From assembly GCA_963714325.1 (NCBI GenBank), contig CAVQOB010000008.1, positions 558,001 through 622,000 on the forward strand: a DNA stretch of 64,000 bases. The letters run 5' to 3'. Source of the DNA: CAVQOB01 sp963714325. Lineage in GTDB: Bacteria > Pseudomonadota > Alphaproteobacteria > Rhizobiales > Hyphomicrobiaceae. Made by a program: the position numbers and the translations under genes. Numbering within the stretch: position 1 is the stretch's first letter; every line of letters starts with the position of its first letter. A model generated the notes under the pieces. The model had not been told where the DNA came from and did not search any database. It was given only the letters and a program-made list of their open reading frames with translations. Below are positions 1-9,440 of the stretch, piece after piece.

Positions 1-1884
1 GATCGCGAGACCGAGGCCGGTACCGCCGAACCGGCGCGTGATCGAGTTGTCGGCTTGCGAAAACGGTTGAAACAGACGCTCCTTGGTGGCGGCATTGATA
101 CCAATCCCGGTATCGCGGATCTCGCACCGCACGTGGGCCACGGCGGCGTCGCGGCGTTCACTTGTGATCCGGACTGAAACCTCACCTTCCCTGGTGAACT
201 TGAGCGCGTTACCGATCAAATTGACCGCGATCTGCCGCAATCGTCCAGCGTCGCCAACCAACCAGTCGGGCGTCTCATCGGACATGAAGAACGACAACTC
301 AAGGCCCTTTTTCTGCGCCTCATCAGCGAACAGTTCCACCGCGCCTTCGATGCAATCCCGAAGATCGAACTCTTCGACGTCGAGTTCAAGCTTATCGGCC
401 TCGATTCGCGACAGATCGAGGATATCATTGATGATGGTCAGAAGTGTGCGCGCCGATTGATTGATGGTGCCAACAAGCCGGTGCTGCCGCTCGGTCAACT
501 TGGTCTGCAATAGCAAGTCGGCCATCCCGAAGACACCGTTCATGGGCGTTCGGATTTCATGGCTCATGTTCGCCAGGAACAAGCTTTTTGCTTTATTGGC
601 GGCATCAGCGGCTTCATTCGCCGCGCGCAGGTCGGCTTCTGTCTGGAGACGTTGGCGGCGTTCAAAAAACAATGCCGTCAAATTGGCCAATGCGGCAGCA
701 AACAGCCGCTCCTCCACCGTCCAGGCCTTAGCCGTCGTACGTCGCGCCAGAACAAAGCGCCCGATGACACGATCGTTGAGCATAATCGGCACATTCAGCG
801 CCGCGCGGACATCGGCATTGAGCAGCTTGTGCATGTCTGGCAGTGCACAACGATCCGGTCGCTCGTCAATGAGCAGTTCATGAGGCGCCAGAATTGCATC
901 CATCACGGCAGCGAGCTTCTGTCGAGTCCAGGACTGGCCCTGTTCATGGCGATCCAAAGATCGATCAAAGCGATCGCGGCAAATGAAATCGCCGTGCGTG
1001 GCATCTTGTTCCCAAACCGATGCCTCGTCGATCTCAAGATTGCGAGCAGCTGCTTCGGTCAGTCCAGCCAAGGTTGCAGCAAACTCGCCACTCCTGAACG
1101 CCGCGGTTTGCGTAAAAGAACCGAGGAATTCCTGCTGTTTGACCATCTGCGCCGTGCGCAACTCGACTTCCGATTCAAGTCGGCCGCTGAAGGAACTGAG
1201 TTCGTCATATTGCTTTTTGAGGGTCCGGTCGGCACGGGCGACGATCACCAGCAGTGACGTATAGAGAAACAAGCACACGCCGATGCAATACAGGATGGTG
1301 CGCCAGGCGTCCCGCCTGATGGCAGCAATGCGCTCCGTTGCGTTGGCGTAGACCTCGATCAAGGACACGACGCGCCCCGAAGCGTCGAAGCGCGAAACAT
1401 AACTCTCGACGACATCGAGGTCGGTGTACTGGCCCGCCAGCGTGTGCATCGTTGGCTTGTGACTGTGCTGGCTGACGGTCGCGCCGGTGGCCGCCCGGGC
1501 GAAGTCGGAATTTGTGCGGGGCTCAATCTTCCCGATTTCGCGGGAGTCGGAGGAGTACACCGTCAATCCGTCCGGACGGTAGAGCTTCACCTTGAGAACC
1601 GGCAGCCGCAAGACAATTTGCCGGACGATCAGGTCGATATCGGTCGTCTGCCAATTGAGCGTCAGTGTGTTCGCATCGCCAGCGACGGTCGTCGGATCAA
1701 GGTAGGCACTATGGGCGTGCCAAATTTGATCGAACAATAGCGCGGCGAGTTGTTCATTGGACTTTTCGACGTTGCTGATCTCGCGCGCAACTTCCCATCG
1801 CTGATATTGGAAACCGATCACCGAGGCGAGCAGTGTGATCACGACCGCCGCAGACAACGAGAAGTAGCGCAGGAGAGGGAACAT
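1..1884 (-). CDS. membrane-bound GAF-domain sensor histidine kinase, 3' end cut by window edge
   Basis: The frame is open for 628 codons from an ATG at 1884 to the window edge, so the C-terminus is missing. A membrane segment at about residues 4-22 and another at about 190-212 enclose a probable periplasmic sensor region. Next come a short coiled coil, a GAF-like region (about 275-410) and a HisKA domain with the phospho-accepting His at about residue 442 in SHEIRTPMNG. An N box (NLIGNALKF, about 550), DTGIGI and GGTGLGLAI at the edge complete the visible ATPase. The protein should autophosphorylate in response to a periplasmic or GAF-bound signal. Family members often carry a receiver domain after this point, which cannot be checked here. 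The gene lies 129 bases downstream of the receiver gene on the same strand, so the two probably work together. Confidence 0.9.
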   Translation of the reverse strand, partial: MFPLLRYFSLSAAVVITLLASVIGFQYQRWEVAREISNVEKSNEQLAALLFDQIWHAHSAYLDPTTVAGDANTLTLNWQTTDIDLIVRQIVLRLPVLKVKLYRPDGLTVYSSDSREIGKIEPRTNSDFARAATGATVSQHSHKPTMHTLAGQYTDLDVVESYVSRFDASGRVVSLIEVYANATERIAAIRRDAWRTILYCIGVCLFLYTSLLVIVARADRTLKKQYDELSSFSGRLESEVELRTAQMVKQQEFLGSFTQTAAFRSGEFAATLAGLTEAAARNLEIDEASVWEQDATHGDFICRDRFDRSLDRHEQGQSWTRQKLAAVMDAILAPHELLIDERPDRCALPDMHKLLNADVRAALNVPIMLNDRVIGRFVLARRTTAKAWTVEERLFAAALANLTALFFERRQRLQTEADLRAANEAADAANKAKSLFLANMSHEIRTPMNGVFGMADLLLQTKLTERQHRLVGTINQSARTLLTIINDILDLSRIEADKLELDVEEFDLRDCIEGAVELFADEAQKKGLELSFFMSDETPDWLVGDAGRLRQIAVNLIGNALKFTREGEVSVRITSERRDAAVAHVRCEIRDTGIGINAATKERLFQPFSQADNSITRRFGGTGLGLAI

Positions 1885-2013
1885 GAATTCAACCGCATCA
1901 GGAGTTTCAGCGGTCAAAGATAGTCGTGACGTCCTAAGAAAGATTCTACATGCCCGGGCAGTTCCGTAACCAATTATTCATCAATGTTGCCAGTTCATTG
2001 CCGGCGATGTCAT

Positions 2014-3270
2014 TTAGCGCGCAAATTGGACACGACTGGATGGCTTCGATGTTCCATCGCGTAAAGCGTCGGCTCGGACTGCCGCATGGCGCGCGACTGG
2101 AGCGGGCTGGGACAATTGCAGTGCCATGGATTGCGTGATTTGAGCGCGCGGCAGGATGATGTCCGTCCTGGTGCCTTCGCCGCCGACGGGCTGCATGCGC
2201 AATTGGCCCTGGTGGGCCTCAACAAGAACGCGGCACATCTTGAGTGTCGTAACGAATTCGACGTTCTGCGATGACATCTTCTGCAGCGCCGGCAGCTTGC
2301 CAAGCACATCGTCGATTTGCGCCTGACTCAACGGCGGGCTACTATCGGTGATCGAGAGACACAAGTGGCCGTCGGTCGTCAGCTCGGCCCCGACGCAAAT
2401 GTCGCTGTTCCGGCGAGAAAAGCGAACGGCATTGTCGAAGAGGTTGCGCAAGGCCTGCTCAATCAGCACACGATCGCCGCGGAACCTGGATGCCGCCGGG
2501 AAGTTGAGGCGCTGAACGAGGTTCAGGTGGCGCCGCTCGATTAAATCTAGCGAAGCAGCCATCGCAATAGCCAAGGTTTCTCTGAGGTCGAACACTTCGT
2601 CATTAAGCGTTATCCCTTCAGAGAGCGATCTACCGAAGTTCAGCATCTTGGCGTGCGTGACGTTGAGCCGATCCAGCGCTTGATGAAGATCGGCAATCCA
2701 ATTGGCATACAGCGGCGAATTGATCGGCCCGTCGGCTTCCCGCCTGAGCAGCGTTGAAAACCCGTAGGCTTGCCGCAAGGGTGTTTGGAACTCAGTGACG
2801 AGAATGTTGACGAGGCGGGTCTGGAGGTCGCTCATGAACCCCGCCTTTCGCGTCGCATCCTGCAGGCTGGCTTGAACGCGGGCCGATTTCAGTACGAAAT
2901 TGACGTGGTGGACGAAGAGTGGCCAGTTCAGCGGCTTGGCTAGGAAGGACTTCACACCGAGATCAAAGGCGCGCGCAACCGAGTCCGTATCGTCATGACC
3001 TGTGATCACCAGGATTGGCAAATCCGGCTTTCGCAGCTGGTCACGAATGTGGCTGACAACCTCGAAGCCAGAGAGACCGGGTAGGGCCAGATCGAGGACC
3101 ACAAGATCGAACGCGGCTGCTTCGACTTCAGCCAGAGCGGCCGGACCATCAATGGCACAAACCACAATGAACCCAGCCTCGATCAGCGCGGCCGACGCCA
3201 GCTCCCGATAGAAGGGATCGTCGTCAACGAATAGAATACGCCCTTGGATGGCTTGGTCGATAATTGGCAT
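2014..3270 (-). CDS. receiver domain protein fused to a degenerate histidine kinase module
   Basis: This 418-residue protein starts with a complete CheY-like receiver: acidic pocket VDDD at 15-18, phosphoacceptor D60 (VLDLALPG), T90 and K112. It is followed by a region that aligns with a HisKA dimerisation helix, but the usual His is Thr159 (VTEFQTPL in place of SHELRTPL). The ATPase-like part keeps an N-box-like stretch (LRNLFDNAVRFS), while the G boxes have lost their glycines (ITDSSPPLS; no GLGL motif before CRVLVEAHQG). I infer a phosphorylatable receiver that outputs through a catalytically dead kinase-like dimer. It precedes the GAF kinase on the same strand and may be its partner. The receiver call is firm; the pseudokinase interpretation rests on motif loss. 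Confidence 0.85.
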   Translation of the reverse strand: MPIIDQAIQGRILFVDDDPFYRELASAALIEAGFIVVCAIDGPAALAEVEAAAFDLVVLDLALPGLSGFEVVSHIRDQLRKPDLPILVITGHDDTDSVARAFDLGVKSFLAKPLNWPLFVHHVNFVLKSARVQASLQDATRKAGFMSDLQTRLVNILVTEFQTPLRQAYGFSTLLRREADGPINSPLYANWIADLHQALDRLNVTHAKMLNFGRSLSEGITLNDEVFDLRETLAIAMAASLDLIERRHLNLVQRLNFPAASRFRGDRVLIEQALRNLFDNAVRFSRRNSDICVGAELTTDGHLCLSITDSSPPLSQAQIDDVLGKLPALQKMSSQNVEFVTTLKMCRVLVEAHQGQLRMQPVGGEGTRTDIILPRAQITQSMALQLSQPAPVARHAAVRADALRDGTSKPSSRVQFAR

Positions 3271-3390
3271 ACGCGCAGCACCTATACGCGAGATCAGCTC
3301 GCAAATTTTCCCCAGCCAAAAATGCGCCTTAAGCGTTACCGATAAGTTAAGACACTACTGTCGTCTCAAGAAGACTGCTGCGAATATTGA

Positions 3391-5208
3391 TCAAGGTTTT
3401 GGCCAGCGGCCTTCGTCGAAACGGATGGTCGGGCTTTCCCATGGCCCTCGCAGGGCGACACTCGCGCTTGGGCTGGGATCGGCTGTCTTCAGCTGCTTTC
3501 CGGCTGGCATCTTGCCGGGAGTTGGGCGCAGATGCAGATCCAGTTGCCGCGCGACGAAGTCGACGCGACCACTTGTCTCCAATGTCAACGCTCCGGCCTG
3601 CACGTGGCCTTTCTTGACCAGCGCAGCGCCATTGGCAACGTCGAGCCGGACATCAAACCCATCTAACGCCGTTTGCCCTTTGGCAATGGCACCCCAACCG
3701 GCCTCGGTCAGTTGCGCTTTATCGGCGTCCTTGGGCCGCACAGTGATGGCCTTGAGGTCAGCTGCGATCCGCGCGCCCTCGCCGGCCGCCAAACTGACCT
3801 TGCCAGTGGCGCTGCGGAGTAGTTGGCCGAAACTATCGCCGGCGCCGGAGACATCGATTTGCGCGACGCCCCGCCCTTCAATCAGTTCCTTCTCGAACAG
3901 GCTCGCTAGAATCGGGCCGACATTGGCCATGTCCAGCCGCCCACGCACGGCATAGTGCGGGAATGCGCCGTTCATATCGGCGACGACTTGCATGCTCGAT
4001 TTGGTGCCGCTGACGTCCAACTCAGTAACGTCGGCGTGAAGTTTGCCGGACCGCGTCGACAAAGTGGCGGCGCCGCGCCCCACAGCATTGCCGGCATAGA
4101 GCAGTTTGGGCGTTGAAACGCGCAAATCAGAGTCGGCATGCAGCACCAGCAGCAACCGGGTATGGAATGATGACCATGTCGACGATAGCGCTTCGGGCGA
4201 CGATCCCGACGGCATGAAAGCGTGCACGTATGGTGCGATGTCGAATGTCTTGAACGATAGCGTGCCTTCCAGGGCTGGACGCCCGGATCGGTAATTGAGC
4301 GCCAGCGCACCGGTCGCTTGCTGACCGTCGAGATCGATCGTGGCTTTGTCGAAAGCCAAAATGCCTTTCGCCCAACCGAGCTGGCTCTTAATCGCAATAT
4401 CCTTCAGAACTGTATTTTCTGGTGCCGCGATGCCAAGCCAGCGCGCCAATTGCCAGAGTTGCGGAATCGACGTTTCAATGTGACCGGTCAATGCCAGCGG
4501 ACCGGCGACCGACAATTTGCCATCGATGGCAGCATTCAGCGCAGCACTTTTGACCATGAATTTGACGGGCAGCGAGTTGGTTTTAGCGGCGTCCTTGTTG
4601 GTCACCAGACCGGAAGTGCCTTCAAAGTCCATGCGGAGCCCGCGCACGGTGAACGAACCCTGCGCCGTCAGACTGCTTCGTCGCGCTAATGTAAGGCTGG
4701 CTTTGACATCGGTGAGTGTCTCGGACACAACGCCGGACGACCGCACAACCACCGTGCCTTGCCGAACGTCCAAGGCCTCAAATCCACCATCGATGAGCCG
4801 CTCGAACAGGGCGTCGACGATATCCGATGCGGCGGCCACCAGGGTATTAGATAGGCCATCCGCATGCCCCCGCGCGCCCGCAACCTCAAGTTCAATGACT
4901 GGATGCTCCAGCAGCAACTTAGCCGCGTTTTTCGTCCCTTGCCCAGGCACGGCGGTATCGGCACGAAGGCGTCCGCTCAGCAGCAGCAGGTTTGGCGCAA
5001 CAGCCAGGCGCATCGGCCGTTCGAGAGTATAGAGATCACGTGTCGCGGCCTGCACGGGCACGCCGCCGACGGAACTTGGTCCGCTGGTCGCGCCAAACAA
5101 CATCGGCAGCAGAGCGGCCACAAACAGCACTGCAACCGTCGCCAGCACGACGGCGGACAGACTCTCCATGAGCCGTTTGCGAGCCATGCCTTGAGTGTCT
5201 CTCCCCAA
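3391..5208 (-). CDS. AsmA family protein
   Basis: The 605-residue product has a single membrane anchor at about residues 18-40, then a long beta-rich periplasmic region. The C-terminal part (SGAGDSFGQLLRSATGKVSL and onward) has the typical AsmA C-terminal pattern. AsmA-like proteins are inner-membrane-anchored, periplasm-spanning proteins linked to lipid transport or outer membrane assembly. An internal start at MARKRL (5187) would place the membrane helix close to the N-terminus and is a reasonable alternative. It is followed by the receiver gene on the same strand after 120 bases, with no obvious functional link. Confidence 0.8.
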   Translation of the reverse strand: MGRDTQGMARKRLMESLSAVVLATVAVLFVAALLPMLFGATSGPSSVGGVPVQAATRDLYTLERPMRLAVAPNLLLLSGRLRADTAVPGQGTKNAAKLLLEHPVIELEVAGARGHADGLSNTLVAAASDIVDALFERLIDGGFEALDVRQGTVVVRSSGVVSETLTDVKASLTLARRSSLTAQGSFTVRGLRMDFEGTSGLVTNKDAAKTNSLPVKFMVKSAALNAAIDGKLSVAGPLALTGHIETSIPQLWQLARWLGIAAPENTVLKDIAIKSQLGWAKGILAFDKATIDLDGQQATGALALNYRSGRPALEGTLSFKTFDIAPYVHAFMPSGSSPEALSSTWSSFHTRLLLVLHADSDLRVSTPKLLYAGNAVGRGAATLSTRSGKLHADVTELDVSGTKSSMQVVADMNGAFPHYAVRGRLDMANVGPILASLFEKELIEGRGVAQIDVSGAGDSFGQLLRSATGKVSLAAGEGARIAADLKAITVRPKDADKAQLTEAGWGAIAKGQTALDGFDVRLDVANGAALVKKGHVQAGALTLETSGRVDFVARQLDLHLRPTPGKMPAGKQLKTADPSPSASVALRGPWESPTIRFDEGRWPKP

Positions 5209-5625
5209 ATTCGCGACTTGAATCTTATAATTGAACGTTGCGCGATTTGATCATTGCGTGCGCGATACGGTCGCACAGGCCGCCAAGGCTGCGTCTCCAA
5301 ACGCGACCCTCAACTGACCTTCAATACCGATATCGATCACGCATTATTACAAGGGCGCAACAGTTGCCGCAAGGGTGATGTGCCATTCGCCACCAGCTAA
5401 ATAAGCCCGCCCACGGTTGGATCTGCAGGTATGCGAGGACGGTCACGACGCGTAACGAGCAAAACGGATTGCAACACCCGCGTGAAATCAAGCTTCTGAG
5501 CCAAATGATTCCGTCGCGCCTATTGATGGCGGCTTCCTTGGCACAGCAATCGCGGGACCTGTTGAAGCCAGCGACAGAGCGAACGGCATTCGCGCGCCTT
5601 CGGACAATTCGCTAGAATCCGACAC
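5209..5625. other. intergenic region between divergent AsmA and arfB genes
   Basis: About 417 bases separate the divergent AsmA and arfB starts. No conserved ORF, RNA gene or strong hairpin was seen. It must hold the promoters of both genes; an A/T-rich patch at about 5222-5235 upstream of asmA is the only weak candidate. Confidence 0.5.
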
Positions 5626-6048
5626 ATGATTCGCATCACCGACACGCTATCGATCGACGACGACGAACTCGACGAAGCCTTCGTGCGCGCATCGGGACCT
5701 GGTGGGCAGAACGTCAACAAGGTCTCGACGGCGGTCGAGTTGCGCTTCAACGTGCGCGCATCCCGGAGCCTGCCCAACGATGTCGCGGTGCGGTTGATGC
5801 GGCTGGCCGGCAAGCGCGTGACCAAGGATGGCGTCCTGGTCATCCGCGCCGACCGCCATCGGACCCAGGATATGAATTGGGGCGATGCGCGCGAGCGGCT
5901 GATCGACCTCGTGCGCGAGGCGACCGTTGTGCCCAAGGCGCGGATCAAGACCAAACCGAGCAAGGCATCGAAGGTACGTCGTGTCGAAGGCAAGAAGCAT
6001 CGCAGCAGCGTCAAGAAGTTGCGCGGCGGTGGCAAGGATTGGGACTGA
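5626..6048 (+). CDS. arfB: alternative ribosome-rescue factor ArfB (YaeJ)
   Basis: A 140-residue protein with the release-factor GGQ motif at residues 26-28 within SGPGGQNVNK and a Lys/Arg-rich C-terminal tail (KPSKASKVRRVEGKKHRSS). This matches ArfB, which hydrolyses peptidyl-tRNA on stalled, mRNA-less ribosomes; the basic tail enters the empty mRNA channel. The length is as expected, and it lacks the codon-recognition domains of RF1/RF2. It stands alone on the plus strand. Confidence 0.95.
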   Translation: MIRITDTLSIDDDELDEAFVRASGPGGQNVNKVSTAVELRFNVRASRSLPNDVAVRLMRLAGKRVTKDGVLVIRADRHRTQDMNWGDARERLIDLVREATVVPKARIKTKPSKASKVRRVEGKKHRSSVKKLRGGGKDWD

Positions 6049-6198
6049 AAGTATGCGACTGACGGGCACGCACGCCTGGCCTGTTGCACTGGCTGAGCAT
6101 TGATGCCGCATTGCGGCAGTCGCTTGCGCACCGGTGCACGTCCCGCACAATATCCTTGACGCCTCCACAGCCGTCGATCAATTTGCTCCCCATTGGAA

Positions 6199-6215
6199 CA
6201 ATTGTTACACAATTG
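6199..6215 (+). promoter_or_regulatory. palindrome upstream of the first RTX gene, candidate operator
   Basis: A perfect inverted repeat, CAATTGT-TAC-ACAATTG (7-base arms, 3-base spacer), ends 17 bases before the ATG at 6233. It is a candidate repressor or activator site. The regulator is unknown. Confidence 0.4.
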
Positions 6216-6232
6216 CACGGGGAGTTACGGGG

Positions 6233-8680
6233 ATGGCTTACTGCTTTGACGGCTTCGCACCGCTGACCAACACGCCGACGCAGATCACGTTCGCCTATAA
6301 CCCGGACGAGCTGTTAGCCGGCCAGAACGTGCAGGTACGGTTGAACGGCTCCGGTTTGGCGTTCAACGCGACGACCGGCGTCATGACCGGCACGGTGACG
6401 AGCCTCGAACTTTACGACGCCATCGGCGGCCACGTGCTGCAGACCGTCACCATCGATGCGGCGCAGCAAGCGCTGGTGGCCGGCAACGTCACCAGCCTGC
6501 TGACCAAGGCCAAGGCTTTTGGCGGGCCAGGCGGCACGCTCGACACATGGGGAGCCCTCGTCGGGGTTGATCATGCTTCCCCGACTTTCAGCGGCGGGGG
6601 TACGATACTCACACTCGATCTCTTCAATGCGAGCAACGTGCTCATTGGCAAACTGGTATTCGTGGGCACCGGACTGACGCAGCAAACGACCGACACGCTC
6701 GGCGTCGTCACGTCGGTGACGCATCTCGATGCGGCTGGCAATCCGATCGCCGGCCACTCGATCAATTATGCGCCCGGCACCATGCCAGCGAGTGCCATAG
6801 CCTATAGCCTCGGCAACGACGAGAATCTGTATCTTGAATTCGTCCGCGGCAACGACACGATCAACAACACGGCGTTCCTGGTTGGCGATCTCGGGCGCTT
6901 CGCGATGGATGGCGGTGGCGGTAACGATACCTTCACTTCCAACGGCGTCGGTGGCTATGCCGACTACCGCTATGCCACGGCCGGCGTGAACGTGAACATC
7001 ACTTATGCGGGCGGCCCAACGACGGGCACGGCGACAGGTGGCGGTGGCAACGACAATCTCCAGAATATCGGCGGCATTGGCGGCTCGCTGTTCAATGACA
7101 CGATCACAGCGGGTGTTGCAGCCAACTCCCTAGCCGGCAGTGAGGGTGACAATTCGATCGTCGCTGGCGACGGCGACGATTTCGTCGCGGGCGATGACGG
7201 GTTCTACAACGCCGACGATCCAAGGCCTGCCGGCAACGATACGCTCGACGGCGGCAACGGCAGCGATACGGTGACATTCATCTCAGCGACCGGCAGCGTC
7301 GTCATGACGTTGTCGGCGTCCGGTGGCGCGACCGTGACGGCGGCGGGTATCGGCACCGACGTGATCAGCAATTTCGAGAATATCAACGGCGGCCAAGCCG
7401 GCGACAACATCACCGGCAACGCGTTAGCCAACATCATCGACGGCGGCCCAGGCGACGATACGCTGAACGGCGCCGGCGGCATCGACTGGGTGAGTTACGC
7501 GTCGGCGCAAGGCGGCGTCAACGTCTCACTGGCGATCGCCGGCGCGCAGAACACCGGCGGCGGCGGAACCGACATGCTGAGTGGATTCGAGGCGATCAAT
7601 GGCGGTAATCAAAACGACACCTTAGCGGGTAACGGCAGCGACAACACGCTCGACGGACGTGGCGGCACCGACACTGCCAACCTCGGCGCGGCGACGGGGA
7701 TGATTTCGCTATTCCTGTCGGCGTCGGGTGGCGCCACAGTCACGGCGGCCGGCATCGGCACGGACACGTTGCTGAATTTCGAGAATGTCATCTCCGGCTC
7801 GGGCAACGACTTCCTGCAGGGCAATGCGCTGGCCAACCGGATCGAAGCCGGCGCCGGCTTCGACAACGTCTATGGCGGTGGCGGGAATGACTCGCTCTAC
7901 GGCGGCATCAACGAGGATGTGCTGGTCGGCGATGCTGGTAATGACAGTGTGTTCGGTGGCGACGGTGGCGATATTTTGTCGGAACTGTTCGACAGCCTCG
8001 GCTCCGGCGACGATTTCTTCGATGGCGGTAACGGCGTCGACATCATGTACTCCGCCGCCGGCAACGACGAGGTCTACGGCGGCGGCGACGCGGCCAACAA
8101 CTACGCCAATCTCGGGCTCGGCAACGACCAATATTCCGGCGCCAGCGGCACCGATGTCGTCGAGGCCGGCGCCGGCCTCGATTTGATCTACGGCGCCGCC
8201 GGCGACGACAGCATCTATGGCGATGCCGACAACGACACGGTGTACGGAGGCAGCGGCATCGACCTGCTGTCGGGCTCGACAGGCAACGACTCACTCGACG
8301 GCGGCGATGACAATGACCTGCTGATTGGTGACGACGGCACCGACACGCTGCTCGGCAGCGACGGCATCGACGTGATGTATGGCTTCGCCGACAACGACAC
8401 GCTCAACGGTGGTATCGGCGGCGATGTCGATGCGTTCTACGGCGGCGCCGGTAATGACACCTATCAGGTCGGTGGCACCGGGTATGACTACGACTACCTC
8501 TGGGACTTCGTTGGCGGCGCCGGCGCCAGCGACGTGATCGCACTGCAGACGGGCGCGACGATAACGCTGCAGTACACGTCGAGCGGCAACTACTACATCG
8601 ACCTGAGCAACGGCTCGCATGTCGTCGTCGTCGGGGTGACCAGCATCCTCGCCGAGGATATCGTGTTGAACGGGTTCTGA
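6233..8680 (+). CDS. RTX (hemolysin-type calcium-binding repeat) protein, copy 1
   Basis: The ATG at 6233 is chosen because GGGGAG lies 8 bases upstream; the frame is open further up to 6134. This gives 815 residues without a Sec signal peptide. The first ~200 residues are unlike the second RTX protein. From about residue 220 on there are repeated GGxGxDxLx-type blocks (for example GGNGSDTVTF, GGGGNDSLYG), which fold as calcium-loaded beta-rolls. Near-identical internal blocks with GGATVTAAGIGTD occur twice. The C-terminus is hydrophobic and uncharged at the very end (EDIVLNGF), as in type I secretion substrates. Export by a type I system is inferred from the family; no HlyB/HlyD/TolC homologue lies in this window. 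The last 898 bases are nearly identical to the second RTX gene. Confidence 0.9.
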   Translation: MAYCFDGFAPLTNTPTQITFAYNPDELLAGQNVQVRLNGSGLAFNATTGVMTGTVTSLELYDAIGGHVLQTVTIDAAQQALVAGNVTSLLTKAKAFGGPGGTLDTWGALVGVDHASPTFSGGGTILTLDLFNASNVLIGKLVFVGTGLTQQTTDTLGVVTSVTHLDAAGNPIAGHSINYAPGTMPASAIAYSLGNDENLYLEFVRGNDTINNTAFLVGDLGRFAMDGGGGNDTFTSNGVGGYADYRYATAGVNVNITYAGGPTTGTATGGGGNDNLQNIGGIGGSLFNDTITAGVAANSLAGSEGDNSIVAGDGDDFVAGDDGFYNADDPRPAGNDTLDGGNGSDTVTFISATGSVVMTLSASGGATVTAAGIGTDVISNFENINGGQAGDNITGNALANIIDGGPGDDTLNGAGGIDWVSYASAQGGVNVSLAIAGAQNTGGGGTDMLSGFEAINGGNQNDTLAGNGSDNTLDGRGGTDTANLGAATGMISLFLSASGGATVTAAGIGTDTLLNFENVISGSGNDFLQGNALANRIEAGAGFDNVYGGGGNDSLYGGINEDVLVGDAGNDSVFGGDGGDILSELFDSLGSGDDFFDGGNGVDIMYSAAGNDEVYGGGDAANNYANLGLGNDQYSGASGTDVVEAGAGLDLIYGAAGDDSIYGDADNDTVYGGSGIDLLSGSTGNDSLDGGDDNDLLIGDDGTDTLLGSDGIDVMYGFADNDTLNGGIGGDVDAFYGGAGNDTYQVGGTGYDYDYLWDFVGGAGASDVIALQTGATITLQYTSSGNYYIDLSNGSHVVVVGVTSILAEDIVLNGF
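7781..8678 (+). repeat. direct repeat, copy A (RTX C-terminal module)
   Basis: This stretch matches 12469-13366 at a constant offset of 4688 bases. I found four substitutions (7879 T/C, 7951 G/A, 8281 A/C, 8288 G/A), three silent and one D-to-N. The match begins sharply at GAGAATGTCATC and ends at the stop codons, which differ (TGA against TAA). Confidence 0.95.
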
Positions 8681-8688
8681 AATGAAAA

Positions 8689-8708
8689 GGACGCTCCCGA
8701 GCGCGTCC
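8689..8708 (+). terminator. weak hairpin after RTX gene 1
   Basis: Arms GGACGC and GCGTCC enclose an 8-base loop, starting 8 bases after the stop. There is no clear T-run, so termination is uncertain. Confidence 0.3.
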
Positions 8709-8717
8709 ATATAGAAT

Positions 8718-9137
8718 TTGGTTCCGCCATGGCGTAGCATAACGACTGTATGGGCTTATGGCGGGAGTGCTGGTGGCTTTTTTCTCGGGACGGGTGTGAG
8801 CGACGTCGCGGACGCGACATCGGGCACGCTGACAGGCTTTGTGTCCGGTACGGTCGGAGATCTGCAGGATGCAGCCGGTGATCAGTTTATAGCGCTAGGC
8901 GGTAACAATTCGATTGTTGCAGGGGGTGGCAACGATACGATCAACGGCGGCAGCGGCAATGACATTTTGCGCGGCGGCGCCGGTGCCGATGGCCGCGCCG
9001 CGACGTCCGCGAAGCTCGCCGACCTCATCAACGACAACATCGGCTCATCGGTGCGTGTGACGGTCACTGAACTCGGCGGCGTCGAACGCAGCCAAGCCAA
9101 AGCTCGCCACGTCGTCGACAAGCGACCGCAGACTTGA
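8718..9137 (+). pseudogene. RTX repeat fragment, probable gene remnant
   Basis: The reading frame has no good start (a TTG at 8718 without ribosome binding site). It contains a short, clear run of RTX nonapeptides (GGGNDTINGGSGNDILRGGAGAD at roughly 8925-8995, written here in part) between unrelated flanks. About 139 codons are open. The flanking residues do not match either intact RTX protein. I read it as the remnant of a third RTX gene lying between the two intact ones. A short expressed RTX peptide cannot be excluded. Confidence 0.45.
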
Positions 9138-9440
9138 GTGATAGCAACAGGCGGCGACGATTTTGCTCGGCGAAGTAGCCTGCTGACCAGATCCGCTCGG
9201 TTTGCGTCCGGGTGCATGCTCCGGGCATCCGTTATAGCCTTATTGAGTTGATGGCAAGAATTGGGACTGAATTCGATCGGGCAGCACATTGGTCACGCGC
9301 CGAAGACGGGCGCTGCTGGTGCTGCAAACCTGCAAATTCTGCCAATACCAGTGTACGGTAAGGGTGAATTCGGCACGCGTTCCGGGACAATGCGGTGTCG
9401 GCATGACTGTAGTAGGCTTGGCGGTAGGGGGGATTGAGAG
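9138..9440. other. non-coding stretch before the TPR-type gene
   Basis: About 300 bases without a recognisable gene. A purine-rich GTAGGGGGGAT just before 9441 is the ribosome binding site of the next gene. Nothing else was identified. Confidence 0.5.

Noticed and set aside
8043..8294. Arg-rich minus-strand frames opposite the RTX modules (also 12731-12982)
   Set aside because: They are complements of the Gly/Asp-rich RTX repeats; identical in both copies only because the repeats are.
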